64,000 nt of DNA, from the NCBI GenBank assembly GCA_002337055.1, contig DDFG01000005.1:261037-325036 (forward strand), written 5' to 3'. The notes under the pieces are model-generated. The model had not been told where the DNA came from. It saw only the letters and a program-made list of their open reading frames with translations, and did not search any database. This document shows positions 1 through 9,060 of the stretch, one piece after another. The position numbers and the translations under genes were made by a program. Every line of letters begins with the position of its first letter. Within the stretch, counting starts at the first letter, position 1. Source of the stretch: Betaproteobacteria bacterium UBA1934 (lineage in GTDB: Bacteria; Pseudomonadota; Gammaproteobacteria; Burkholderiales; Rhodocyclaceae).

Positions 1-238
1 ATCGCTCCAGCATCTGCACTTCAAGTTGCTCTTGCGGCGGCAACCCGGTGCCCTGCTTCTGCAACTGATGCATGGCCGATTGCAGTCGCTGGCGAAGCTC
101 GTTATAGGTCACCACCTCGTCGCCAACCACAGCGACAATCCGGTCAGCCTCGACCGGATCGCGCCGACTCTGCGCCATGGCGGGCTGCCAGGCTGTGGCA
201 AGGGAGAGAAGAAGAACAATAGGAAGAATGCATCGCAT
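1..238 (-). CDS. surA: SurA periplasmic chaperone/peptidyl-prolyl isomerase, N-terminal part (cut by window edge)
   Basis: Only about the first 79 codons are inside the window. The protein starts MRCILPIVLLLSL, a typical signal peptide ending near AMA, and goes on with DRIVAVVGDEVVTYNELRQR. This is the opening of the SurA N-terminal domain (the 'VAVVGDEVIT..EL' pattern). SurA escorts unfolded outer-membrane beta-barrels through the periplasm and has PPIase domains that would lie beyond the window edge. The gene begins 5 bases after the lptD stop, the usual lptD-surA operon in which the chaperone is made with one of its main clients. The position just downstream of lptD makes the call firm despite truncation. 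Confidence 0.9.
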   Translation of the reverse strand, partial: MRCILPIVLLLSLATAWQPAMAQSRRDPVEADRIVAVVGDEVVTYNELRQRLQSAMHQLQKQGTGLPPQEQLEVQMLER

Positions 239-243
239 CGGAA

Positions 244-2679
244 TCACTCGCTGGTCAATAGGCTGCCGCTGGTCGGCAGTTCATTTATTTTGCCGTAACC
301 GGGGACGCTACGGCGAAGCAACTGGACAGGGTTAGAACCCAAGCTCGCAAAATCGTTGAGCTCAAGCTGGAAGAAGAAAGTCGTGTTCGGGCTGCCAGCC
401 ACGGCTTCAAGACGTTGCGCGACAAAACGCGCCGCCCAGCAACCGGCATTGTATTCGACTCCGCCCACCGCCTCGAGCAACTGCTTGTCGCGGATGGAAT
501 AATTGTATCGCGCCACACCGTGCCAGCGTCTGCCAAGTGGCCACTGGGCAGCCAGGTCGATCTGGTCGACCGTAGTGGTGACTCCGGTGACCCCGGTCCG
601 CACATAGCGGTAGCTGGCGCTGATGACCTTGGCGTTATCGGGCTGGTAACGCGCACCGATCGAGAACCGGTCGGGGCGCCCTTCGTGGTTGTTGTATTCC
701 AGCGCCGAATCGAGGTAAGTCTTGTCGCGCACCAGCCCGTTGAAAGCGAGCAGACTGTTGGAGAATCTCTTAGCCGGCTGGGCCTCGCCCGGCATCAGCA
801 CACGCTGATCCTTGAAGTAGTAGCGCTGTCCAACCATCAGCCGGAAACGCTCGGCGCCCGTGGTGGCGTCGAACACCCGCGAAGTCAATGCGGCGGTCAG
901 TTGATTCGCGTCGTTAATCCGGTCGTATCCGACAAAACGGTTTTCGCTGAATATCTGCGCGAAGTTGAAGTCGGCCAAGCCGCTATCGAAGACCGGGATA
1001 CGACTTTGATCGCGGTAGGGAATATTGACGTAGAACAACCTGGGTTCCAGCGTCTGGACATGATCGCGGCCCATCCATTGCATATCGCGCTCGAACACCA
1101 CGGTGCTGTCGAGGCTGAAGGTCGGGATCACACGGCTGACCGACGTAGGCAAGCCCGCCTGCTGCTGCTGAAGGCTGTACTGCGTGGCATGCAGACCGAT
1201 CTTGGGCGTGATGTTGAAGGCCGGATACACCAGCGGCCACGAAATTTGCGGATAGACCACCGTGCGCCCGCCATCGACCAGCGACGGATGCGTGAAATAG
1301 CTGTATTGCCCGACCAGGTTGACGTCCAATCCGCGCAAATCGGGTAGACGCCCGTTGAATGCGATCTGCGGCTCGATGAAATACGGCCGCGAAATGGGCA
1401 ATGCCGGATCGATCTGCAAGGTCTGGTAGCGCTGCCAGGTCAGAGAGGAGGACCACCAAGAATCGGGCGCGTAGGTCAGGGTCAGCTGTTTGGGCAGCTG
1501 GCTCTGCGAGGTTTGCAGCAAGCGCGTCGACAGGTCGCCCCAGTAGGTGCTGTCCGAGACGCCGTTCAGTTGCAGCGATCCGCTCAGGCCCGCCCCGAAA
1601 CGATGCGTGTGGTTCAGGCTGTACGCCCAGCGGTCGCGGTGTGCAACCTGATCATCCGGCAGATATTCCAGCTTGGTCGTGCCGTTGAAGTTGAAATCCG
1701 CATATCGCCCCTCGCCACCCATTTGCAGGCCGCGGCGGGCGATTTCGCGCGGATAGATGGTCAGATCGTAATTCGGCGCGAGGTTCCAGTAATACGGCAG
1801 GGTCACATCCAGACCGTTGCGCGTAGAGACCGACAACATGGGCGGCAGGAAACCGGACTTGCGGCGATGGTTCAGCGCAAACGAGGCATAAGGCGTGAAA
1901 AATATCGGGAAATCTTTGAAGTAAAGAACGGAATTGTCACCAACGCCCTCCTCCTCGTCGTAATCGAGATGAATAGCATCTGCCTTCAACACCCAATCCA
2001 TATCGCCCGGACGGCAGCTGGAATAGCTCGCATCATTCAGCGTCAGCTTGTTTTCGCCCTCGAAATCGATCCGTCTGGAGTGACCATATACCTCGGTAGG
2101 TCGCCGGGCGGGAACGCCCTCTCCCAGGCCATACCCCGCCGCCACATTGAGCATCATCGGCGCATTACTGACTGCCGTATTGGCACCCAGCGTGCTGGTG
2201 CCAACCACCGGCCGATAAAAGCGATTCACGGTTTCGCGCCGCACCTTGTAATCGACATCGTCGAAAAAACCAGTCTGCTCAGTCAGCTTGAAACGCAGGA
2301 AAGGGCCGCGCATTTCGTCGTCGTAGCGAATCAGCACCACACTGCCGCGTGCTTCCATTTCATCGTCAAGCGGTCGGTACTGCAAGCGGTCGGTATAGAG
2401 ACGCGTGTCGGATTTACGTACTTCCACCTGGCCGATGGCGATAGTCACATCGTCGGTACGCCCTTCGATCCGGTCAGCGCTGACGAAAGCCGGCATCCCG
2501 CGCCCACCATCTATGGACTTGGCAGGCAAGTTGGGCGATAGCAGGCGCTTTTCGAGTTTAAGGCGGTAGGGATCGACGTCGACCTTGTCTTCCGCCGCCC
2601 AGACGAACGATCCCCCGTCGGCCTGCGAAAACAGACAACAGAGGAGCATGGCCAGAGGGCGGCGGCGAAAACAGGACAT
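244..2679 (-). CDS. lptD: LPS-assembly outer membrane protein LptD
   Basis: This 811-residue protein has a short signal peptide (MSCFRRRPLAMLLCCLFSQA). An OstA/LptA-like jellyroll follows at about residues 60-230 (DRIEGRTDDVTIAIGQVEVR, YRPLDDEMEARGSVVLIRYD), then a large beta-barrel region rich in alternating aromatic and polar residues up to about residue 790. Cysteines near CRPGDMDW and close to the C-terminus (EYNAGCWA) fit the family's disulfide pattern. LptD with LptE inserts lipopolysaccharide into the outer leaflet. It is transcribed away from amgK across a 74-base gap and leads into surA. Length and context are standard for the family. Confidence 0.95.
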   Translation of the reverse strand: MSCFRRRPLAMLLCCLFSQADGGSFVWAAEDKVDVDPYRLKLEKRLLSPNLPAKSIDGGRGMPAFVSADRIEGRTDDVTIAIGQVEVRKSDTRLYTDRLQYRPLDDEMEARGSVVLIRYDDEMRGPFLRFKLTEQTGFFDDVDYKVRRETVNRFYRPVVGTSTLGANTAVSNAPMMLNVAAGYGLGEGVPARRPTEVYGHSRRIDFEGENKLTLNDASYSSCRPGDMDWVLKADAIHLDYDEEEGVGDNSVLYFKDFPIFFTPYASFALNHRRKSGFLPPMLSVSTRNGLDVTLPYYWNLAPNYDLTIYPREIARRGLQMGGEGRYADFNFNGTTKLEYLPDDQVAHRDRWAYSLNHTHRFGAGLSGSLQLNGVSDSTYWGDLSTRLLQTSQSQLPKQLTLTYAPDSWWSSSLTWQRYQTLQIDPALPISRPYFIEPQIAFNGRLPDLRGLDVNLVGQYSYFTHPSLVDGGRTVVYPQISWPLVYPAFNITPKIGLHATQYSLQQQQAGLPTSVSRVIPTFSLDSTVVFERDMQWMGRDHVQTLEPRLFYVNIPYRDQSRIPVFDSGLADFNFAQIFSENRFVGYDRINDANQLTAALTSRVFDATTGAERFRLMVGQRYYFKDQRVLMPGEAQPAKRFSNSLLAFNGLVRDKTYLDSALEYNNHEGRPDRFSIGARYQPDNAKVISASYRYVRTGVTGVTTTVDQIDLAAQWPLGRRWHGVARYNYSIRDKQLLEAVGGVEYNAGCWAARFVAQRLEAVAGSPNTTFFFQLELNDFASLGSNPVQLLRRSVPGYGKINELPTSGSLLTSE

Positions 2680-2753
2680 AGGGGAGAGGCTGCGGAGGCA
2701 GGGCGGGCGGATGTTAGAATCTGGGCATTCTACATCGAACAGAATTTCGCCAC

Positions 2754-3755
2754 ATGCCGCGCAATCAACTCGTCCAGGAGTGGGTCGACAACCATTTTCC
2801 CGAACAGACCATCGCCATTGAACCGGCCTCCGCCGATGCCAGTTTTCGCCGGTACTTCCGCCTGACTTTCGCTAATGGCGCGACCTTGATCCTGATGGAC
2901 GCTCCGCCCGAAAAAGAGGATTGCCGTCCCTTTGTGGAGGTCGCCGACCTGCTGGCCGAGGCCGGCCTGAATGCACCGCGCGTGCTCGCCGAAGACCACG
3001 CACAGGGCATTCTGCTGCTCACCGACCTCGGCGACGAATTGTTCCTCGACGCCCTGCAAGAAGATCCTTCGCGCGCCCCGATGCTTTTTCAGGCGGCCAT
3101 CGATGCGCTGGTGCGCTGGCAGACCGCATCGCGCCCCGGCATCTTGCCCGCCTACGACGAAGCTCTGCTGCGCCGGGAACTCGATCTCTTCCACGAATGG
3201 TTCATCCAGCGCCATCTGGGCCTGACCCTGGATGCATCACAACAGGCTGTGCTCGACACGACCTTCCGTCTGCTCGTGGACAGCGCGCTTGCGCAACCAC
3301 AGGTGTTTGTGCACCGCGATTACATGCCCCGGAACCTGATGCTGGGCAACCCCAATCCGGCCATCCTCGACTTTCAGGACGCCATCTATGGCCCGATCTC
3401 TTACGATGTCGCCTCGCTGTTCCGCGATGCTTTCATTTCGTGGGAGGAAGAACAGGAACTCGATTGGGTCATCCGCTACTGGGAAAAAGCACGTGCCTCC
3501 GGCCTGCCGGTGCCGGCCGATTTCGCCGATTTCTGGCGCGATTTCGAACTGATGGGCCTGCAGCGCCATCTGAAGGTGCTCGGCATCTTCTGCCGCCTCA
3601 AGTACAGAGACGGTAAGGATCGTTACATTGCCGATCTGCCGCGTTTTCTCGGCTACGCCCGCCGGGTTGCCGGGCGATATGGCGCATTGAAACCTTTCCT
3701 CGGATTACTCAATACGCTGACCGACACCCAATACGAAGAAGGAATGACGTTTTAG
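2754..3755 (+). CDS. amgK: N-acetylmuramate/N-acetylglucosamine anomeric kinase AmgK
   Basis: This 333-residue aminoglycoside-phosphotransferase-fold kinase has the catalytic loop VHRDYMPRNLML (about residues 184-195) and the metal-binding LDFQDAIYGPISYDVASL segment typical of AmgK. In Pseudomonas the family phosphorylates the anomeric hydroxyl of MurNAc (and GlcNAc), feeding MurU to make UDP-MurNAc. This cell-wall recycling route bypasses MurA and lowers fosfomycin sensitivity. The gene diverges from lptD, as in other genomes, but its usual partner murU is about 4.6 kb downstream (8386) because three signalling genes lie between them. The ATG at 2754 is the only start that keeps the N-terminal PRNQLVQEWVDNHFP segment. 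Confidence 0.88.
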   Translation: MPRNQLVQEWVDNHFPEQTIAIEPASADASFRRYFRLTFANGATLILMDAPPEKEDCRPFVEVADLLAEAGLNAPRVLAEDHAQGILLLTDLGDELFLDALQEDPSRAPMLFQAAIDALVRWQTASRPGILPAYDEALLRRELDLFHEWFIQRHLGLTLDASQQAVLDTTFRLLVDSALAQPQVFVHRDYMPRNLMLGNPNPAILDFQDAIYGPISYDVASLFRDAFISWEEEQELDWVIRYWEKARASGLPVPADFADFWRDFELMGLQRHLKVLGIFCRLKYRDGKDRYIADLPRFLGYARRVAGRYGALKPFLGLLNTLTDTQYEEGMTF

Positions 3756-3875
3756 GTCGTTTTGTAGGATTTTACTGATGGCCGAACCCGAAAATCGTTG
3801 CTATTCTGACCAACCACAGCGGCTTCCGAGTATCATCACCCAATAAAATGCCTTTGTAATTGGGAAGAGAAGGCC

Positions 3876-5870
3876 ATGGCAATGAGGAGATTCCACATCC
3901 ACCGCGTGGTGGCATGGGGCTTGGCAGCATGTAGCAAGGTCGTTATTGCGGCCGGCGCGAACGCTTCCGGCCTGATGACGATGTCGATCGAGCAGTTGCT
4001 CGATGTTCAGGTCGCCGGCGCCTCGCACTATACCCAGAACATTTCCGACGCGCCCGCCGCGGTGTCGGTCGTAACCAACGACGACATCAAATTACACGGC
4101 TATCGCAACCTGGCCGACATCCTCAATGCCATGCGCGGCCTGTACCTGACTTACGACCGCAACTACCACTACATCGGTGTGCGCGGGTTCGCGAGGGCCG
4201 GCGACTACAACACCCGCGTGCTGCTGCTGGTCGACGGGGTTCGGTACAATGACGCCGTTTATGACCAGGCGAGCATCGGCACCGATTTTTCCCTTGATGT
4301 CGAACTAATCGAACGCGTCGAATTCATCGCGGGGCCGGGATCGTCAGTCTATGGTGCCAATGCCTTCTTTGGGGTTGTCAATGTAATCACCAAACGAGGC
4401 AGGGATTTGCCCGGCATGACGTTCGCCGTCACAGGCGGTAGCGAGCGATTGGGCAAGATTCGCCTCACCCAGGGCAGCAGCACCGCCGAAGGCGCCGAAT
4501 GGCTGCTGTCCGCATCGCGCCAGACGGAAAGCGGCAGAAATCTACACTTTCCGGAATTCGACCAGCAGGGCCAACCCGGCATCGCTCACCATCTCGATTA
4601 TGACCAGCGCACGACGCTGTTCGGAAAATGGCAACAACAGGGGCTCAACGTCTCGTTTGCACACTCGTCGCGCAGCAAAGGCATCCCCACGGCTTCTTTC
4701 GATCAGGTATTCGACGACCCGCGCTCGCACACCGTCGATCAGCACACCTATGCCAACATCGAGTGGCGGCAAGATCTGAGCGACACCCTCGGCGTAATCG
4801 CACGCGCCAACTGGGCGGAATACCGTTATCACGGGGATTACGTGATCGACAACCCGCCAACGGTCGTCAATCGCGATCAAACCGTCACCAACTGGTGGAC
4901 CGGCGAACTACATTTCCTGAGCACAGGCTGGCAGGGTCACAAACTCTCCTTTGGAGGCGAAATCCGTCGGGACGCCAGGGCCGATCAGGCCAATTTCGAC
5001 CTTTCGCCCGCCTGGCTATATCTCGACGACCACCACCGTGCGACCAATTGGGGGCTGTATGCGCAGGATGAAATGGAGGTCGGCGACAACTGGCTGATCA
5101 ACGTCGGTTTGCGCTGCGATCACATGACGGTGAGCGGCAACACTTGCAACCCCCGCACCGGGTTAATCTGGAAGGCCCGCCCGGAAACGACGCTGAAATG
5201 GCTGTACGGCACCGCCTATCGCGCGCCCAATGCCTTTGAACTCTACTACGCGCTGCCCCTGAGCGGCGCCGGCGGATATTTGCGCAACCCCAATCTCAAA
5301 CCCGAGCGCATTCGCAGCGCCGAATGGGTGCTCGAACAGAATTTCTCTGGCAGCACCCGCTGGCTGATGTCGCTCTACCGCAACGACGTCCGCGACCTGA
5401 TTTCGCTATCGACGCGCAACGGCAACCTTTTCTACGACAATGTATCGAGCGCACATGCCTACGGCGCCGAAACCGAGTTGCAGCACACCTGGCGCGATGG
5501 CACCCGCCTGCGCGTCAGCTACGCCTATCAGGTGGCGAAGGACAAAGCGAGCGACGAGCGGCTGGTCAATGCCCCAACCAGCCTTCTGAAACTGCACCTA
5601 TCGACCCCATTGCCCGGCAACGCCCAACGCCTCGCCGTCGAACTGATCGGCAACTCGGCACGCCGCACGCAGGCCGCGCGACTCCCTGGACACCTGCTGG
5701 CCAATTTCAACTGGACCCATGGCGGTCTCTCCAAAGGAGTGGAATTGTCCGCCGGCATTTTCAACTTGTTCAACCAGTCCTATGCCGACCCCGCCTCGGC
5801 CGAACATCGTATGGATGCGATCGTCCAGCCGGGTCGTCAATGGCGCCTCGGTGCAAGTTATCAATTCTGA
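3876..5870 (+). CDS. TonB-dependent outer membrane receptor
   Basis: This 664-residue protein has a signal-like N-terminus followed by MSIEQLLDVQVAGAS and an intact plug domain (about residues 60-175: APAAVSVVTNDDIKLHGYRN, VRGFARAGDYNTRVLLLVDG, IERVEFIAGPGSSVYGANAF). A beta-barrel follows and ends in aromatic WRLGASYQF, the normal terminal strand signal. The substrate cannot be told from sequence. Its stop codon overlaps the start of the next gene (ATGA-type), so it is co-translated with a YfiR-like protein and a cyclic-di-GMP enzyme. Similar trios (receptor, DUF4154/YfiR, GGDEF protein) are found in other proteobacteria, which suggests that the receptor feeds a periplasmic signal rather than only transporting a nutrient. 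That role is inferred. Confidence 0.88.
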   Translation: MAMRRFHIHRVVAWGLAACSKVVIAAGANASGLMTMSIEQLLDVQVAGASHYTQNISDAPAAVSVVTNDDIKLHGYRNLADILNAMRGLYLTYDRNYHYIGVRGFARAGDYNTRVLLLVDGVRYNDAVYDQASIGTDFSLDVELIERVEFIAGPGSSVYGANAFFGVVNVITKRGRDLPGMTFAVTGGSERLGKIRLTQGSSTAEGAEWLLSASRQTESGRNLHFPEFDQQGQPGIAHHLDYDQRTTLFGKWQQQGLNVSFAHSSRSKGIPTASFDQVFDDPRSHTVDQHTYANIEWRQDLSDTLGVIARANWAEYRYHGDYVIDNPPTVVNRDQTVTNWWTGELHFLSTGWQGHKLSFGGEIRRDARADQANFDLSPAWLYLDDHHRATNWGLYAQDEMEVGDNWLINVGLRCDHMTVSGNTCNPRTGLIWKARPETTLKWLYGTAYRAPNAFELYYALPLSGAGGYLRNPNLKPERIRSAEWVLEQNFSGSTRWLMSLYRNDVRDLISLSTRNGNLFYDNVSSAHAYGAETELQHTWRDGTRLRVSYAYQVAKDKASDERLVNAPTSLLKLHLSTPLPGNAQRLAVELIGNSARRTQAARLPGHLLANFNWTHGGLSKGVELSAGIFNLFNQSYADPASAEHRMDAIVQPGRQWRLGASYQF

Positions 5871-6397
5871 TGCGCCGGTACCCGCGACTTCTTCTTGCTG
5901 GCCTGTGCATGTTCTGCGGCGCCGTGCAACCGAGCATCGCCGAACAGGCGCCGGAAAACGAACTGAAAACAGCCTTCATTTTCAATTTCATCCAGTTCGT
6001 TGACTGGTCGTCGAAAGGCGCGCCATCCGGTGCAGTCCTTTCGCTCTGCGTCACCACGAATTCCCCGCTGGCAAGCGCCCTGGCAACCTTGCGGAACCGC
6101 CAGGTTAACGGCAAAACCCTCGCCGTGCTCAACTGGCCGGACGAACCCTGGCGCCGATGCAACGTGATCGTCGCCGATGCGGCCGACCGGAGCCGCCTGA
6201 TTGCCGGTCGCAAACACTTCGCCGACAATCCGGTCCTGATCATCGGCACCGATGCCGACATCAACAGGGAAGGCGTGATGATCGGCATGGAGTTGGTCGG
6301 CAGTCGTATCGTCTTCGATATTGATGCGAACATGGCACAACAAGCTGGATTGACCATTAGTTCGCGCTTGCTGAAACTGGCGCGGAGAGTGCAGTGA
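5870..6397 (+). CDS. YfiR-like (DUF4154) periplasmic regulator of a cyclic-di-GMP enzyme
   Basis: This 175-residue protein has a signal peptide (MRRYPRLLLAGLCMFCGAVQ...IAEQ) and the DUF4154 opening ENELKTAFIFNFIQFVDW. Further family motifs follow: LSLCVTTNSPLASAL, NGKTLAVLNW, RRCNVIVADAADR, NPVLIIGTDADINREGVMIG and a tail SSRLLKLARRVQ. Two cysteines remain in the mature part. In Pseudomonas, YfiR is a periplasmic repressor that binds the sensory domain of the diguanylate cyclase YfiN. The start at 5870 overlaps the receptor stop. The frame is open further upstream, but that stretch lies inside the receptor gene. The stop overlaps the GTG of the next gene, so the three genes look translationally coupled. 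Confidence 0.87.
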   Translation: MRRYPRLLLAGLCMFCGAVQPSIAEQAPENELKTAFIFNFIQFVDWSSKGAPSGAVLSLCVTTNSPLASALATLRNRQVNGKTLAVLNWPDEPWRRCNVIVADAADRSRLIAGRKHFADNPVLIIGTDADINREGVMIGMELVGSRIVFDIDANMAQQAGLTISSRLLKLARRVQ

Positions 6398-8322
6398 AAT
6401 TCCCCGACACCACTTCGGCCGGATCGCCCCGCATCGCCTATCGGCTTTCGTGGTGGACATTGGCGGCAGCTTCTGTGGCAATGTTAACCGCTGTGCTCGT
6501 CCTGATCGGCCTGGAATACCTGAACCTGCGCCGCGCCATCCTTGAGGACAGTCAGGTCGAGGCAGCCATCGTGGCGGAAAACGTCAGCACGGCCGTACTG
6601 TTTGCGGACAGCAGAGCTTGCCGCGAAATCGCGCAGGGCCTGCATTCTTCACCGTCCGTGCAAAATGCAGCCATATTCGACATTCAGGACAAGTTGCTTG
6701 CTGAAATCAGCACCGTACCGACGGAACGGACGCCAACGATCCAGCCCTCATTGCGCCAGAAAGGCAGTCTCTTTTCGACAAGTCAGCTGGAAATTTTCCA
6801 GCCTGTCAGGCATCAGGGCAAGATTATTGGCCATATCTATGTCAGCAAATCCCTGAACACCCTGCGCTCGCGTCTCGCCGTCTATGCACTGGGTGCTTTG
6901 GCTGTTGCCGCCAGCGCCATTCTGCTCGCCTTTATTCTGGTTGGCCGTATTCGCAAGGTGGTCATACGCGCTGAAGATCGCCTCCATACCCTGGCTCACG
7001 TCGACCCGGTTACCGGCTTGGCCAATCGCAACGCATTTCAGGAACGGATCGATTTCGCCTTGTTGCAAGCGCAACGTTTCGACGAGCGTTTTGCGCTGAT
7101 GATGCTCGACCTGGACAACTTCAAGAGCATCAACGACACCCTGGGCCACTTGAGCGGCGACGAACTGCTGCGGATGGTCGCCGGTCGCCTCAAGGAAGCG
7201 CTACGACGCGACGATATCGTCAGCCGCCAGGGCGGAGACGAATTTGCCATATTGATCCGCATCAGCGACGCCGAGGAAGAAGCCCATCTTGTCGCCGACA
7301 AGATCGTTACCTTGTTCGCCACTCCGTTCGTCATCGATGATCAGGAATTTGCCGTGACCGCCAGCATCGGCCTGGCTCTCTATCCGCGCGACGGCGATTC
7401 GCTGGAACTGTTGCTGCGCCACGCCGACACCGCGATGTACGCCGCCAAAAGCGCCGGCAAAAACATGTGGAAAGTATTCCTGCCGTCGATGAAATCTCAG
7501 GTCCAGAGGCGATTGCAGTTGGCAAACAGTCTTCGCCAGGCGCTGGAAAATCATGAATTCTCGGTGCACTATCAACCGCTGTTCGATCTGGATTCGGGCC
7601 GCGTCGTCGGCGCCGAAGCGCTGTTGCGGTGGCAAAGTCCCGAGTTCGGCACGGTGTCGCCCGCCGAATTCATCCCCATTGCCGAAGACAGCGGACACAT
7701 ACTGGCGCTGGGCACATGGGTGTTGTCTTGCGCCTGTCGGGATGCCAGTACGTGGAATCGCTTGCAACCTGCGGAAAAACCGGTGTACGTCGCAGTCAAT
7801 CTTTCAGTCAAGCAACTGCGCGACGATTCGCTCTACGACAAAATCCGCACCATTCTGGCCGACACGGCGCTCGCCCCCAGTTCGCTCGAACTCGAACTGA
7901 CCGAATCGGTCATCATGGAGAATGTGCACAGCCAGATCGAACTGTTGCGCAAGCTGAAAAACGCCGGCATCCGCTTGTCCATCGACGATTTCGGAACGGG
8001 GTATTCATCGATGGCCTATCTGCGTCGCCTCCCCATAGACAAATTGAAAATCGACCGCACCTTCATCAACGACCTTCCGGATCGTGAACACGACTGCGCG
8101 ATCGTTTCGGCCATCATCGCGCTCGGCCACAGCCTGGGGCTCAATGTCGTCGCCGAGGGCGTCGAACGAATTGAACAGGCGGGTTTTCTGCTCACTCATC
8201 GCTGTGACCTGATTCAAGGCTACCTCACCGGCCGTCCGGTACCCTTAGCCGACTTTCTGACGCTGCTCGAACGCGGCCGCGCTCTGGAGGAGGAAATCAT
8301 CGCCGCGATCCGCTCGCGCTGA
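6394..8322 (+). CDS. Membrane CHASE8-GGDEF-EAL cyclic-di-GMP enzyme
   Basis: This 642-residue protein starts at GTG. It has TM1 (about 15-37), a periplasmic CHASE8-like sensor (about 45-150: VAENVSTAVLFADSRACREI), TM2 (about 165-190), GGDEF (about 200-365) and EAL (about 375-630). The active GGDEF is present near residue 280, with an RRDD product-inhibition site (RxxD) five residues before it. The EAL domain keeps EALLRW, LTESVIMEN, IDDFGTGYSS and DKLKIDRTFI, so both synthesis and breakdown activities look possible. YfiN normally lacks EAL, so this is a bifunctional relative. Overlap with the YfiR-like gene implies that the upstream protein controls its periplasmic domain. Net activity cannot be predicted. 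Confidence 0.9.
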   Translation: MKFPDTTSAGSPRIAYRLSWWTLAAASVAMLTAVLVLIGLEYLNLRRAILEDSQVEAAIVAENVSTAVLFADSRACREIAQGLHSSPSVQNAAIFDIQDKLLAEISTVPTERTPTIQPSLRQKGSLFSTSQLEIFQPVRHQGKIIGHIYVSKSLNTLRSRLAVYALGALAVAASAILLAFILVGRIRKVVIRAEDRLHTLAHVDPVTGLANRNAFQERIDFALLQAQRFDERFALMMLDLDNFKSINDTLGHLSGDELLRMVAGRLKEALRRDDIVSRQGGDEFAILIRISDAEEEAHLVADKIVTLFATPFVIDDQEFAVTASIGLALYPRDGDSLELLLRHADTAMYAAKSAGKNMWKVFLPSMKSQVQRRLQLANSLRQALENHEFSVHYQPLFDLDSGRVVGAEALLRWQSPEFGTVSPAEFIPIAEDSGHILALGTWVLSCACRDASTWNRLQPAEKPVYVAVNLSVKQLRDDSLYDKIRTILADTALAPSSLELELTESVIMENVHSQIELLRKLKNAGIRLSIDDFGTGYSSMAYLRRLPIDKLKIDRTFINDLPDREHDCAIVSAIIALGHSLGLNVVAEGVERIEQAGFLLTHRCDLIQGYLTGRPVPLADFLTLLERGRALEEEIIAAIRSR

Positions 8323-8385
8323 GTTCGCTGCCGTGCATCTACACCCATCAATCTAGCCGCTGGGCATGTGCTACCCTTGCACTCC

Positions 8386-9060
8386 ATGAAAGCAATGATT
8401 CTCGCTGCCGGGCGCGGCGAACGCATGCGCCCACTCACCGACCATACGCCCAAACCCCTGCTGCCGGCCGGCGGCAAACCGCTGATTGTCTGGCACCTTG
8501 AACGACTGGCCGCTGCCGGTTTCCGAGAGATTGTCATCAACCACGCCCATCTCGGCTCGCAGATCGAAGCGGCGCTGGGAAACGGCGGCCGCTGGGGTTT
8601 GCAGATTGCCTACTCGCCCGAACCGCCCGGCGCGCTCGAAACCGCCGGTGGCATCGCCCAGGCCTTGCCGCTGCTCGGGGAGGACGCATTCCTGATCGTC
8701 AACGGCGACATCTGGTGCGATTGGGATGTCCGCCGCGCCCTGAGCCTGCATGACCGGCTGGCGCACCTGGTCATGGTGCCCAACCCTCCCCAGCATCCGG
8801 ATGGCGATTTCGGGCTCGACGGCGAACGAGTCGTCTTTGCCGGGCAAGGCCCGACCTTTACCTACGCGGGTCTCGCCGTCTATTCGCCACATTTTTTTGC
8901 CGGCGTGACGCCCGGACAAGCTTTAAAATTGCGTCCTCTTTTCGACGCCGCCATCGCCGCTGGGACTCTCACCGGGGAACCCTACACCGGCCGCTGGGTC
9001 GACGTTGGAACCCCAGAACGTCTTTCAGAACTCGACCGGAGCCTCCAACAACATGCCTGA
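8386..9060 (+). CDS. murU: N-acetylmuramate alpha-1-phosphate uridylyltransferase MurU
   Basis: This 224-residue nucleotidyltransferase has the N-terminal signature MKAMILAAGRGERMRPLTDH and TPKPLLPAGGKPLI, plus the metal-binding NGDIWCDWD. It ends with GRWVDVGTPERL, as sugar-nucleotide pyrophosphorylases do. MurU converts MurNAc-1-phosphate, made by AmgK, to UDP-MurNAc in cell-wall recycling. The ATG at 8386 is preferred to an upstream GTG because it places the MKAMILAAG motif at the N-terminus, as in the family. The stop overlaps the start of pepP by 8 bases. A 63-base gap separates it from the GGDEF-EAL gene, so it may have its own promoter. Confidence 0.9.
   Translation: MKAMILAAGRGERMRPLTDHTPKPLLPAGGKPLIVWHLERLAAAGFREIVINHAHLGSQIEAALGNGGRWGLQIAYSPEPPGALETAGGIAQALPLLGEDAFLIVNGDIWCDWDVRRALSLHDRLAHLVMVPNPPQHPDGDFGLDGERVVFAGQGPTFTYAGLAVYSPHFFAGVTPGQALKLRPLFDAAIAAGTLTGEPYTGRWVDVGTPERLSELDRSLQQHA

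Noticed and set aside
5324..5869. N-terminal extension of the YfiR-like protein
   Set aside because: It overlaps the receptor in another frame and lacks the signal peptide, which appears exactly at the ATG at 5870.
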